A stretch of DNA of 5,079 nucleotides. It comes from Methylotenera sp. UBA6020 (GTDB lineage: Bacteria > Pseudomonadota > Gammaproteobacteria > Burkholderiales > Methylophilaceae). The stretch's first letter is position 1; each line of letters opens with the position of its first letter. The notes below the pieces were generated by a model. It was not told where the DNA came from. It was given only the letters and a program-made list of their open reading frames with translations, and did no database searches. A program made the position numbers and the translations under genes. This document shows, in pieces, positions 1 to 5,079 of this stretch. Where the stretch lies: positions 1 to 5,079 of the forward strand of contig DIZU01000034.1 in assembly GCA_002429455.1 (NCBI GenBank), read 5' to 3'.

Positions 1-309
1 CTTTGTTTTCCAAATGCAGTTTCATGCAAGAACCATTTCTTACCAACAGAAAAAAATAACAATTCAATAATTTTAGTCAAAAAAATAATGGTTATCTGTG
101 CGTTGACGTACGTAATGGCAGAGTACCTAAATTTGCGCAGTCACTCGATAGTTCCACAAAATAATTGTTCTTAAATTCATCTGTTGCACTTTTATACGCG
201 GCATTGGTAGCAAACTGAAAGACGTACCTAATCATTGTAACCATCATTTTTTATAGTATGTACCCCAGTGCACAGACCAGTTAAAACAAAAGAGAATAAT
301 AGCGATCAG

Positions 310-339
310 GGTCAATATAGTCCCAGGTCACCAATAGTC
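310..339. repeat. Imperfect direct repeat, possible tandem regulator site
   Basis: The sequence GGTCA-AT-ATAGTC at 310-322 recurs as GGTCA-CCA-ATAGTC at 326-339, a step of 16 to 17 bases, about one and a half helical turns. It ends about 70 bases before the start codon of the receiver-PAS-GGDEF-EAL gene. Tandem half-sites in a promoter region often bind a dimeric regulator, but no known operator is recognised and chance is a real alternative. Confidence 0.3.
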
Positions 340-401
340 TGGACGGATAAACCAACGCTGATGAGTTATAGATTCAGATTAAAACATACGATAAAACGAA
401 T

Positions 402-405
402 AGAG
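402..405 (+). promoter_or_regulatory. Weak ribosome binding site of the c-di-GMP regulator
   Basis: A short AGAG lies five bases before the ATG at 411. It is a poor match to the anti-Shine-Dalgarno sequence. The start is still preferred because translation from this ATG opens directly into the first beta strand of a receiver domain (MQNRILIL followed by the acidic pair DD), and no other in-frame start upstream gives a better fit. Confidence 0.4.
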
Positions 406-410
406 ACGGC

Positions 411-2303
411 ATGCAGAATCGAATACTTATCCTCACGGATGACGCCCATGATGCAAACACCCTGAAGAAAGCACTCGAGAATTCAAAAGACGGCACCTTC
501 AATGTCGAGTGGGTAAGGCAACTCTCTGCTGCGCTTGAACGACTGCGCTTAGATAACAACGGCGATAACAACAATAGCGATATCGACGCAATTATTGTGG
601 ATTTATTACTGCCAGATAGCAGCGGGATTGCCACCTTCGACCAATTATTAGCGGCTAGTCCCCATACACCGATTATAACGTTATGCGAGGAAGAGGAAGA
701 AGACTTGGTGATAACGGCGGTTGCGCGTGGTGCGCAAGGCTATTTGTCCAAAGGCCACTTTGCCAGTAGCCTTGTGCCGCAAACACTACGCAATATCATT
801 CAGCGCAAACTGGTTGAGCAAGCGCTTTACAAAGAGAAGGCGCGCGCTGAAATTGCACTTAACTCCATCGGCGATGCAGTGCTATGCACAGACATAACCG
901 GCAATATAGACTACCTGAACATCGCGGCAGAAAACATCACCGGGTGGTCAAGAGAAGAAGCACGCGGGCACCCGATCGGCGAAGTTTTTCAGATCATTAA
1001 TGGCGTCACACGCAAACATGATCAAAATCCGGTCGAAAAGGTCCTGCAGGAGGACGAGCCTAGGGGGTTGAATGCAGATACGGTATTAATCCGACGGGAT
1101 GGGAGCGAAGTGCCCATCGAAGATTCTGCCTCGCCAATCCACGACGGGGACGGAAAGCTTACCGGCGCGGTAATCGTGTTCCATGACGTCAGCGCCGCAC
1201 AGGCGATGAGCATGAAAATGGCGCACCTTGCACAGCATGACTTTCTGACCAATTTGCCGAACCGGGTATTGCTGAACGACCGTATAGCACAGGCAATCAT
1301 GTTGGCGAAACGGGCTGGCAGTCAATTCGCCGTACTATTCCTGGATTTGGACAATTTCAAGCATATTAATGATTCGCTAGGACATGCAACCGGAGACCAG
1401 TTATTACAATCGGTGACCAAGCGCTTGAGTGCTTGTGTGCGTGGCTCCGACACGGTCAGCCGTCAGGGAGGAGATGAGTTTGTGATTCTATTAACCGGCG
1501 GTAAGTACGGAGAAGACGCTGCCTTGACTGCCGACAAAATACTCGCGGAATTGGCATTGCCGCATGCTGTTGCCAAGAGCGAATTACACATTACCACCAG
1601 TATCGGCATCAGTGTTTACCCGGAAGACGGTAATGATGCGGAAACACTGATCAAAAGCGCAGATATCGCGATGTACAACGCCAAGGAAAAGGGGCGTAAC
1701 AACTATCAGTTCTTCCGCAGCGACATGAATACCCGGGCGGTAGAACGGCAGTTCATCGAAACCAGCCTGCGGCGTGCGCTGCAAAAACAGGAGTTCATTT
1801 TGCATTACCAACCTAAGGTCAATCTGGAAACCGGCAAGATTACTGGCGCAGAAGCGTTATTGCGCTGGAAGCATGTGGAATGGGGCATAGTGCATCCGGA
1901 TAGATTCGTAGCTATTGCGGAAGATTGTGGCTTGATAGTCCCGATTGGCCGTTGGGTGTTACGTGAGGCCTGCACGCAAGCAAAGCATTGGATGGACGCT
2001 GGACTGACATCCATGTCCATCGCAGTTAATATTTCCGCGCTGGAGTTTCATCAAAAGAACTTTGTTGAAGGGGTACGCGCGATACTGAACGATACCGGCT
2101 TGGAGGGGCGCTATCTGGAGCTGGAAATCACTGAAAGCGTCTTGATGGAAAATGCCGAATCCAGTACCGAGATTCTTCAGCAACTTAAAGACATGGGAGT
2201 GCAGTTGGCTGTGGATGATTTCGGCACCGGCTATTCCAGTTTGAGTTATCTGCAGCAGTTTCCGATCGATGTTCTCAAAATCGACCAGTTCATTTGTACA
2301 TGA
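411..2303 (+). CDS. Response regulator with receiver, PAS, GGDEF and EAL domains, cut short by a frameshift
   Basis: This is a cytoplasmic cyclic-di-GMP signalling protein with no visible membrane segment. Residues 1-125 form a receiver domain with acidic pair D10/D11, phospho-acceptor D64 (IIVDLLLPDS), T90 and K114. Residues about 143-262 form a PAS domain (GDAVLCTD, ITGW, FHDVS). Residues about 275-437 form a GGDEF domain with metal ligand D312, an intact GGDEF at 353-357 and an inhibitory RxxD site at 344-347 spaced five residues before it, as in PleD, so diguanylate cyclase activity with product inhibition is expected. The EAL domain begins near 450 with EAL 481-483, N540, ExTE 572-575, DDFGTG 602-607 and K623. 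After KIDQ (623-626) the frame is lost, FICT follows, and a stop ends the protein at 630 residues. Deleting one T at 2289 or 2290 restores a 725-residue protein. As read, phosphodiesterase activity is probably lost. No histidine kinase partner is in the window. Confidence 0.93.
   Translation: MQNRILILTDDAHDANTLKKALENSKDGTFNVEWVRQLSAALERLRLDNNGDNNNSDIDAIIVDLLLPDSSGIATFDQLLAASPHTPIITLCEEEEEDLVITAVARGAQGYLSKGHFASSLVPQTLRNIIQRKLVEQALYKEKARAEIALNSIGDAVLCTDITGNIDYLNIAAENITGWSREEARGHPIGEVFQIINGVTRKHDQNPVEKVLQEDEPRGLNADTVLIRRDGSEVPIEDSASPIHDGDGKLTGAVIVFHDVSAAQAMSMKMAHLAQHDFLTNLPNRVLLNDRIAQAIMLAKRAGSQFAVLFLDLDNFKHINDSLGHATGDQLLQSVTKRLSACVRGSDTVSRQGGDEFVILLTGGKYGEDAALTADKILAELALPHAVAKSELHITTSIGISVYPEDGNDAETLIKSADIAMYNAKEKGRNNYQFFRSDMNTRAVERQFIETSLRRALQKQEFILHYQPKVNLETGKITGAEALLRWKHVEWGIVHPDRFVAIAEDCGLIVPIGRWVLREACTQAKHWMDAGLTSMSIAVNISALEFHQKNFVEGVRAILNDTGLEGRYLELEITESVLMENAESSTEILQQLKDMGVQLAVDDFGTGYSSLSYLQQFPIDVLKIDQFICT
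552..572 (+). repeat. Short tandem duplication inside the receiver domain
   Basis: GATAACAAC occurs at 552-560 and again at 564-572, a 12-base period that preserves the frame. It encodes the Asp/Asn-rich run DNNGDNNN at residues 48-55, just before the beta strand that carries phospho-acceptor D64. The run looks like a loop insertion produced by microduplication. It should be tolerated structurally because it lies between secondary-structure elements. Confidence 0.5.
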
Positions 2304-2589
2304 CATAGGGCCCGCTACCGACAACGGCATCATCGTCAGCGCCGTGATTGCCATGGGTAACAGCCTCAAGCTACGGGTAGTCGCGGAAGGTGTGGAGAGT
2401 CGAGAGCAGCTGGCGTTCCTGAAAGCACGATATTGCGAAGAAGGACAAGGCCATATTTTCAGCCCACCGCTGATTGCTGATGAGTTCACCGCGCTAATTA
2501 AAACCGACATTACGCCATGGGGCAGTAACTTCGCTGGAATAGGTGCTGAATCTATATTGCCTACGCATTATCCATGGCACAGTGTTTAA
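2269..2589 (+). pseudogene. Detached C-terminal part of the EAL domain
   Basis: This frame carries the end of the EAL domain separated from its parent by the extra base near 2289. Homology resumes at 2290 with SFVHDIG, exactly where an EAL domain continues after KIDQ. It then shows the AEGVE motif (658-662 in restored numbering), which carries the conserved glutamate proposed as general base, and the late QG...FS.PL motif (679-687), followed by a roughly 30-residue tail. An ATG at 2269 opens the frame, but it lies inside the parent coding sequence with no Shine-Dalgarno. The residues it adds before 2290 are out-of-frame text, so independent translation is unlikely. The stop is TAA at 2587-2589. 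The fragment is either one half of a true pseudogene or the result of a one-base sequencing error. Confidence 0.85.
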
Positions 2590-2661
2590 GCATTATGACT
2601 TAAGCAATACGCCATACAGTAAAGAACAGATGAGGCTTCAGTTAACTTTGCGCATAGAAGC

Positions 2662-2685
2662 ATCAAACGGTCATGAGCGGTTGAT
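2662..2685. promoter_or_regulatory. 24-bp near-perfect palindrome, likely operator of the hydrolase gene
   Basis: The arms read ATCAA-n-CG-n-TCA and TGA-n-CG-n-TTGAT around a centre between 2673 and 2674. Ten of twelve base pairs are symmetric; the failures are 2667/2680 and 2670/2677. The site ends 30 bases before the hydrolase ATG and 17 bases before its Shine-Dalgarno. Mismatches at regular places and the absence of a loop make a dimeric repressor or activator site more likely than an RNA hairpin. No regulator gene lies beside it, and I do not recognise the family that would bind it. Confidence 0.5.
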
Positions 2686-2702
2686 ATTCCCTTCCGATCA
2701 CA

Positions 2703-2708
2703 AAGGAG
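2703..2708 (+). promoter_or_regulatory. Strong ribosome binding site of the hydrolase
   Basis: AAGGAG sits seven bases before the ATG at 2716, which is near-ideal strength and spacing. It fixes the start codon and suggests the hydrolase is translated efficiently and independently of the damaged gene upstream. Confidence 0.85.
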
Positions 2709-2715
2709 TTAAGCA

Positions 2716-3540
2716 ATGAGTACGATTACCACAAAAGATGATACGCAGATTTATTATAAAGACTGGGGTACAGGGCAACCCGTGGTGTTCAGCCACGGCT
2801 GGCCGCTGACTGCGGATAGCTGGGAAGCGCAGATGCTATTTCTGGCTACCAATGGCTTTCGCTGTATTGCCCATGATCGTCGAGGGCATGGCCGTTCAAG
2901 TCAACCTTGGGCTGGCAACGACATGAACACCTATGCCGACGATTTGTCAGCACTGATTGAAACGCTAAACCTAAAAGATGCCGTCCTCATTGGTTTTTCA
3001 GCAGGCGGAGGCGAAGTTGCGCGCTATATCGGTCGCCACGGCACCAAGCGGCTAGATAAAGCCGCGCTAATTTCCGCCGTACCACCGTTGATGTTGAAAA
3101 CCGCAGCTAACCCTGGCGGCTTGCCAATTGCAGAATTCGACAAGATCCGTGCCGGCTGCATTGCTGACCGTTCGCAGTTTTATAAAGACCTTGCAAGCGG
3201 TCCATTTTTTGGTGCCAATAGGCCTCATGCCAAAGTCTCGCAGGGAATGATAGACTCATTCTGGAGGCAAGGTATGCAGGCTGGCCACAAAAACACCTTT
3301 GACTGCATTAAGGCGTTCTCTGAAACAGACTTTGCTGAAGACCTTAAGAAGTTCGACTTGCCAACATTAATTGTACATGGTGATGATGATCAGATTGTAC
3401 CGATTGGCGCTGCGGCACTACAGTCATCAAAGCTGGTTAAAAATGCAACGTTAAAAATCTACAAAGGTGCACCGCATGGTCTGGCAGATACGCATAAAGA
3501 CTTACTCAACGCAGACCTGCTGGCATTTCTTAAGTCCTGA
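2716..3540 (+). CDS. Alpha/beta hydrolase, cofactor-free haloperoxidase (non-heme chloroperoxidase) type
   Basis: This 274-residue soluble protein has the full alpha/beta-hydrolase fold and the usual length of the bacterial cofactor-free chloroperoxidase group. Seen directly are the oxyanion-loop motif HGW at 27-29, [13 protein letters not shown] at 53-65, the nucleophile elbow GFSAGGGE with S95, HGDDDQIVP with catalytic D225, and GAPHGL with H254. The S-D-H spacing (130 and 29 residues) equals that of Streptomyces chloroperoxidase A2 (98/228/257) as I recall it. Family members hydrolyse esters and, with an organic acid and peroxide, generate a peracid that oxidises halides in vitro. The physiological substrate is generally unknown, so esterase or perhydrolase is the safer label. 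The elbow has phenylalanine and alanine where GHSTGGGE is commoner. There is no signal peptide, so it is cytoplasmic. It follows the regulator gene by 126 bases with its own ribosome binding site and converges on the epsL-like gene. Confidence 0.93.
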   Translation: MSTITTKDDTQIYYKDWGTGQPVVFSHGWPLTADSWEAQMLFLATNGFRCIAHDRRGHGRSSQPWAGNDMNTYADDLSALIETLNLKDAVLIGFSAGGGEVARYIGRHGTKRLDKAALISAVPPLMLKTAANPGGLPIAEFDKIRAGCIADRSQFYKDLASGPFFGANRPHAKVSQGMIDSFWRQGMQAGHKNTFDCIKAFSETDFAEDLKKFDLPTLIVHGDDDQIVPIGAAALQSSKLVKNATLKIYKGAPHGLADTHKDLLNADLLAFLKS

Positions 3541-3595
3541 GTAACGAAGCTAGTATTTATAGCAACTATGCATTACCCGTGATCTGACCAGAACA
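3541..3595. other. Convergent gap between the hydrolase and epsL-like genes
   Basis: The two genes point at each other across 55 bases. The best hairpin is GCTA-N7-TAGC at 3549-3563, only four pairs and without a run of T on either strand. No convincing intrinsic terminator is visible in either direction, so transcripts may overlap or end by another route. Confidence 0.5.
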
Positions 3596-4831
3596 TCAGA
3601 ACGAGACTTGAGCGCTGATGGTGGCAGAATTGGCGTCATAAGTAAGATTGCCGGTTATGCTATTAACATTGTTAAAAGTAGAATTACGGGTTGCGCGCTG
3701 CAATGCGCCACTGATGGTGATCATGCGTGTTGGTTGCCAGTCTGCCGCCACAAGGAACAGCTGCACATCGTCTTTACGCCGCTCAGGAATAGATACGATG
3801 GCGCCAAAGTAGTCGCGCTGACTGTAATCATAGCGTAGGCGTAAGCTGGTTTTAGCAGTGACCTGCCAGATAGGGCTGATAGAAAACGTATCGGAGACAT
3901 AATAGCTATTGGTATCTTCCTGAAAACTGATCAGACTACGCGTGACGGAAGTATTAACCCGCAATTTACCCGTTGGCGTCCAGTTATAGGCGAGCTGGCC
4001 GGTAGCGCCGCTAAAGTCGCGGCTGGAAAAATGATCATGCTGGCGGTCCATATAGCCTAGTCGTGCATCAATGGCTGATTTGCCAGTCAGACGCCATTTA
4101 AGCTGCGCTTCTGTCTCGCTCTGGTCAAAACCAGTATCCAGTTGAGCAAAATCATTTAGCACGCGCCCACGAAACTCACCTTTAGACGCACGCTGTATCA
4201 AGGCAATTGAGTTGTCTGATGGGAACACGTACTTAACACCAACCTCGCCGCCGGTTTGCACATAGTCGCCAACAGCAGTAAAGGCTTGGCTGTTGCGCGA
4301 GCGTAGTTCTGATACGCCACCTAATAGGTGCCAGCCACCGCCAATCCATCCATCCGCATTAAACACGCGATTCTCATTGGTCTGGATGCTTTTAATATTC
4401 TGGCGGAAATCTGCGAAACTGTTCAGTACCTGTTGCTGGTCTGCTGACAAAGTGCCGCTTATATAGGGGCTTAGATGCCATAGCCAGGCTGCACGGTAAT
4501 TGAAAGCGGTGTAATCCAGATTGCTGTAGGTCTTGTAGCGGTTATCTAACACGGATGCGTCGAGATGAAATTGCTGTTGTGCATAAGACTTGTCTAACTG
4601 GATGCCAGCATTAGTCGTATAGATCTGATCTGATCGTTGTGATTTACCAAGGGCGACAAGTGTATTGGTGTCGTCAGACAGACCAAACAGGTTATCTTCA
4701 AAACGTACGCCTGCGCCTACTGAAAAATTCAAAGTATCCTGCGCATCGGCCCAAGCCAAACTTGTTGCGGATAATGTTACGGCTAGCAGTAGTACAGCAC
4801 TTTTTGGCTTCTTATACAGATTGGTTAGCAT
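3596..4831 (-). CDS. epsL: EpsL-like outer-membrane beta-barrel protein of exosortase-associated polysaccharide systems
   Basis: The 411-residue product begins with a clear Sec signal peptide: basic KKPK at 7-10, a hydrophobic core at 11-20 and an AWA cleavage site after A28. The mature protein opens with TLNFSVGAGVRFEDNLFG, whose DNLF (46-49) is the hallmark of EpsL. The rest is alternating polar/hydrophobic strands rich in aromatic residues. It ends ATISAQVSF, with a terminal phenylalanine and hydrophobic residues at -3, -5 and -7, the usual signal for outer-membrane assembly by BAM. EpsL proteins accompany exosortase B/PEP-CTERM polysaccharide loci and may help export or anchor the polymer; their exact role is unproven. 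No other eps gene is in the window. The downstream neighbour converges on it, so this gene is alone or last in its unit. The ATG at 4831 has only a weak Shine-Dalgarno, and a small ORF overlaps it. The family call rests on recalled motifs. Confidence 0.8.
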   Translation of the reverse strand: MLTNLYKKPKSAVLLLAVTLSATSLAWADAQDTLNFSVGAGVRFEDNLFGLSDDTNTLVALGKSQRSDQIYTTNAGIQLDKSYAQQQFHLDASVLDNRYKTYSNLDYTAFNYRAAWLWHLSPYISGTLSADQQQVLNSFADFRQNIKSIQTNENRVFNADGWIGGGWHLLGGVSELRSRNSQAFTAVGDYVQTGGEVGVKYVFPSDNSIALIQRASKGEFRGRVLNDFAQLDTGFDQSETEAQLKWRLTGKSAIDARLGYMDRQHDHFSSRDFSGATGQLAYNWTPTGKLRVNTSVTRSLISFQEDTNSYYVSDTFSISPIWQVTAKTSLRLRYDYSQRDYFGAIVSIPERRKDDVQLFLVAADWQPTRMITISGALQRATRNSTFNNVNSITGNLTYDANSATISAQVSF

Positions 4832-4884
4832 AGACTCAACGCCAATCCTAAAACGACTTCCCGAGGGACGACAACATCCATCAT
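4825..4884 (-). CDS. Possible 19-codon leader ORF overlapping the epsL start
   Basis: On the minus strand an ATG at 4884 opens a frame encoding MMDVVVPREVVLGLALSLC. Its TAA at 4827-4825 overlaps the epsL ATG as ATGCTAA. It has a better ribosome binding site (AAGGGG at 4899-4894, nine bases before the ATG) than epsL itself. This arrangement is typical of translational coupling, in which ribosomes finishing the short frame restart at the next gene. The peptide resembles no family I know and contains no run of a single regulatory amino acid. A chance short frame in an untranslated leader is the main alternative. Confidence 0.3.
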   Translation of the reverse strand: MMDVVVPREVVLGLALSLC

Positions 4885-4893
4885 TTTCTTAAT

Positions 4894-4899
4894 CCCCTT
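4894..4899 (-). promoter_or_regulatory. Shine-Dalgarno-like AAGGGG in the epsL leader
   Basis: On the minus strand AAGGGG lies nine bases before the ATG at 4884 (or twelve before the second ATG at 4881) and more than 60 bases before the epsL start. That is too far to serve epsL directly. It therefore supports the short leader frame and not the main gene. It differs from AAGGAG at one position. Confidence 0.35.
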
Positions 4900-4970
4900 G
4901 AAAAATGCAGCTTAAACATAAAGCAAAATATGTGTTCTTGCGGTTAACTTACAGGCGTACACATTTTATT

Positions 4971-4994
4971 AACTATAACAATATCAATATAGTT
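4971..4994. promoter_or_regulatory. Seven-base inverted repeat, possible operator over the epsL promoter
   Basis: AACTATA at 4971-4977 and TATAGTT at 4988-4994 form perfect seven-base arms around a ten-base spacer. The left arm overlaps the minus-strand -10-like element, so a protein bound here could block or position RNA polymerase. The arms are all but one A/T pair, so chance symmetry in AT-rich DNA cannot be excluded. Confidence 0.35.
4972..4980 (-). promoter_or_regulatory. Extended -10-like element upstream of epsL
   Basis: Read on the minus strand, TGT-TATAGT fits the TGn-TATAAT form of an extended -10 with one mismatch in the hexamer. It lies about 140 bases before the epsL ATG and would give a leader of roughly 130 bases that includes the short ORF. 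No good -35 lies 16-18 bases upstream, which extended -10 promoters can do without. I found no sigma-54-type GG/GC pair in this region. Confidence 0.3.
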
Positions 4995-5044
4995 GCACAG
5001 TAACATTATGTAACAGTTGAAGTCTATTATTTTTATTACAAAAT

Positions 5045-5055
5045 CCTGTCACAGG
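5045..5055. repeat. Small palindrome CCTGT-C-ACAGG
   Basis: Five-base perfect arms flank a single central base, about 215 bases before the epsL start and close to the window edge. It could be a regulator half-site or a small hairpin. It is too short to distinguish from chance. Confidence 0.3.
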
Positions 5056-5079
5056 TGAATGCCGGTCTTAAACAGTCAG

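Larger units (their letters stand above)
1..410. other. AT-rich intergenic region upstream of the c-di-GMP regulator
   Basis: This stretch of 410 bases has no ORF with a credible start, ribosome binding site or family resemblance. It is visibly richer in A and T than the genes to its right, as expected of a promoter region. It contains two sets of short direct repeats (near 105-232 and at 310-339) that could be regulator sites. A few -10-like hexamers occur, such as TATAGT at 253-258, but none pairs with a good -35 at 16-18 bp, so no promoter can be assigned. At the far left edge the minus strand could begin a protein (ATG at 25, reading leftward MKLHLENK), which would make this a divergent intergenic region. 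Eight codons without a clear Shine-Dalgarno are too few to call it. Confidence 0.6.

Noticed and set aside
1..25. Possible start of a minus-strand gene (MKLHLENK) running off the left edge
   Set aside because: There are only eight codons and no convincing ribosome binding site, so it cannot be told from chance.
268..465. 65-codon plus-strand frame beginning with GTG and overlapping the regulator start
   Set aside because: It has no Shine-Dalgarno, no recognisable product, and overlaps the well-supported receiver domain start by 55 bases.
2280..2303. Programmed ribosomal frameshifting as the reason for the split EAL domain
   Set aside because: There is no slippery heptamer, no obvious downstream stem-loop and no stimulatory Shine-Dalgarno; a simple indel fits better.
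1959..2510. 183-codon minus-strand frame opposite the EAL domain
   Set aside because: It is a shadow of the EAL coding sequence, with Ser/Arg/Cys-rich low-similarity text and no ribosome binding site.
2574..2590. TGGCAC resembling the -24 element of a sigma-54 promoter before the hydrolase
   Set aside because: The expected GC of the -12 element is absent (TTAAG where TTGCW is expected), and TGGCAC lies inside the EAL coding frame.
2600..2717. TTAAGCAAT at 2600-2608 and again at 2709-2717
   Set aside because: A nine-base AT-rich match, with the second copy running into the start codon, is easily explained by chance.
3549..3563. Intrinsic terminator between the convergent genes
   Set aside because: The hairpin has four pairs with a seven-base loop and no T-tract on either strand.
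5059..5079. Possible start of a plus-strand gene (ATG at 5059, MPVLNSQ) at the right edge
   Set aside because: The AGGTG before it is almost adjacent to the ATG, which is too close, and only seven codons are visible.

Overview
The window looks like chromosomal DNA of moderate GC from a betaproteobacterium. The best taxonomic clue is the minus-strand gene on the right. Its signal peptide, DNLF motif and beta-barrel pattern match EpsL, the outer-membrane protein of exosortase B/PEP-CTERM-associated polysaccharide clusters, first named in methanolan-producing Methylobacillus. A methylotroph of the Methylophilaceae or a relative is therefore plausible, but this is inference from recalled family features and not a search result.

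Layout. Positions 1-410 are AT-rich and hold no gene I can support, only short direct repeats. Positions 411-2589 encode a receiver-PAS-GGDEF-EAL cyclic-di-GMP response regulator. One extra base at about 2289 breaks it, so the first frame stops at 2303 and the last ~99 residues of the EAL domain lie in another frame up to 2589. Positions 2590-2715 are a leader region with a 24-bp near-perfect palindrome and a strong ribosome binding site. Positions 2716-3540 encode a cofactor-free haloperoxidase-like alpha/beta hydrolase. After a 55-bp convergent gap, the epsL-like gene runs on the minus strand from 4831 to 3596. Its 248-bp upstream region contains a possible 19-codon leader ORF that overlaps the epsL start, an extended -10-like element embedded in a 7-bp inverted repeat, and a small palindrome near the window end.

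How the genes may fit together. Cyclic-di-GMP commonly controls exopolysaccharide output, so a GGDEF/EAL protein about 1 kb from epsL is suggestive, but nothing in the sequence links them directly. The hydrolase has its own ribosome binding site and operator-like palindrome, so it is probably controlled separately. I see no mobile element, CRISPR array, tRNA or rRNA, and no clearly new multi-gene system. The points most worth checking are the EAL frameshift, the palindrome before the hydrolase and the leader ORF before epsL.
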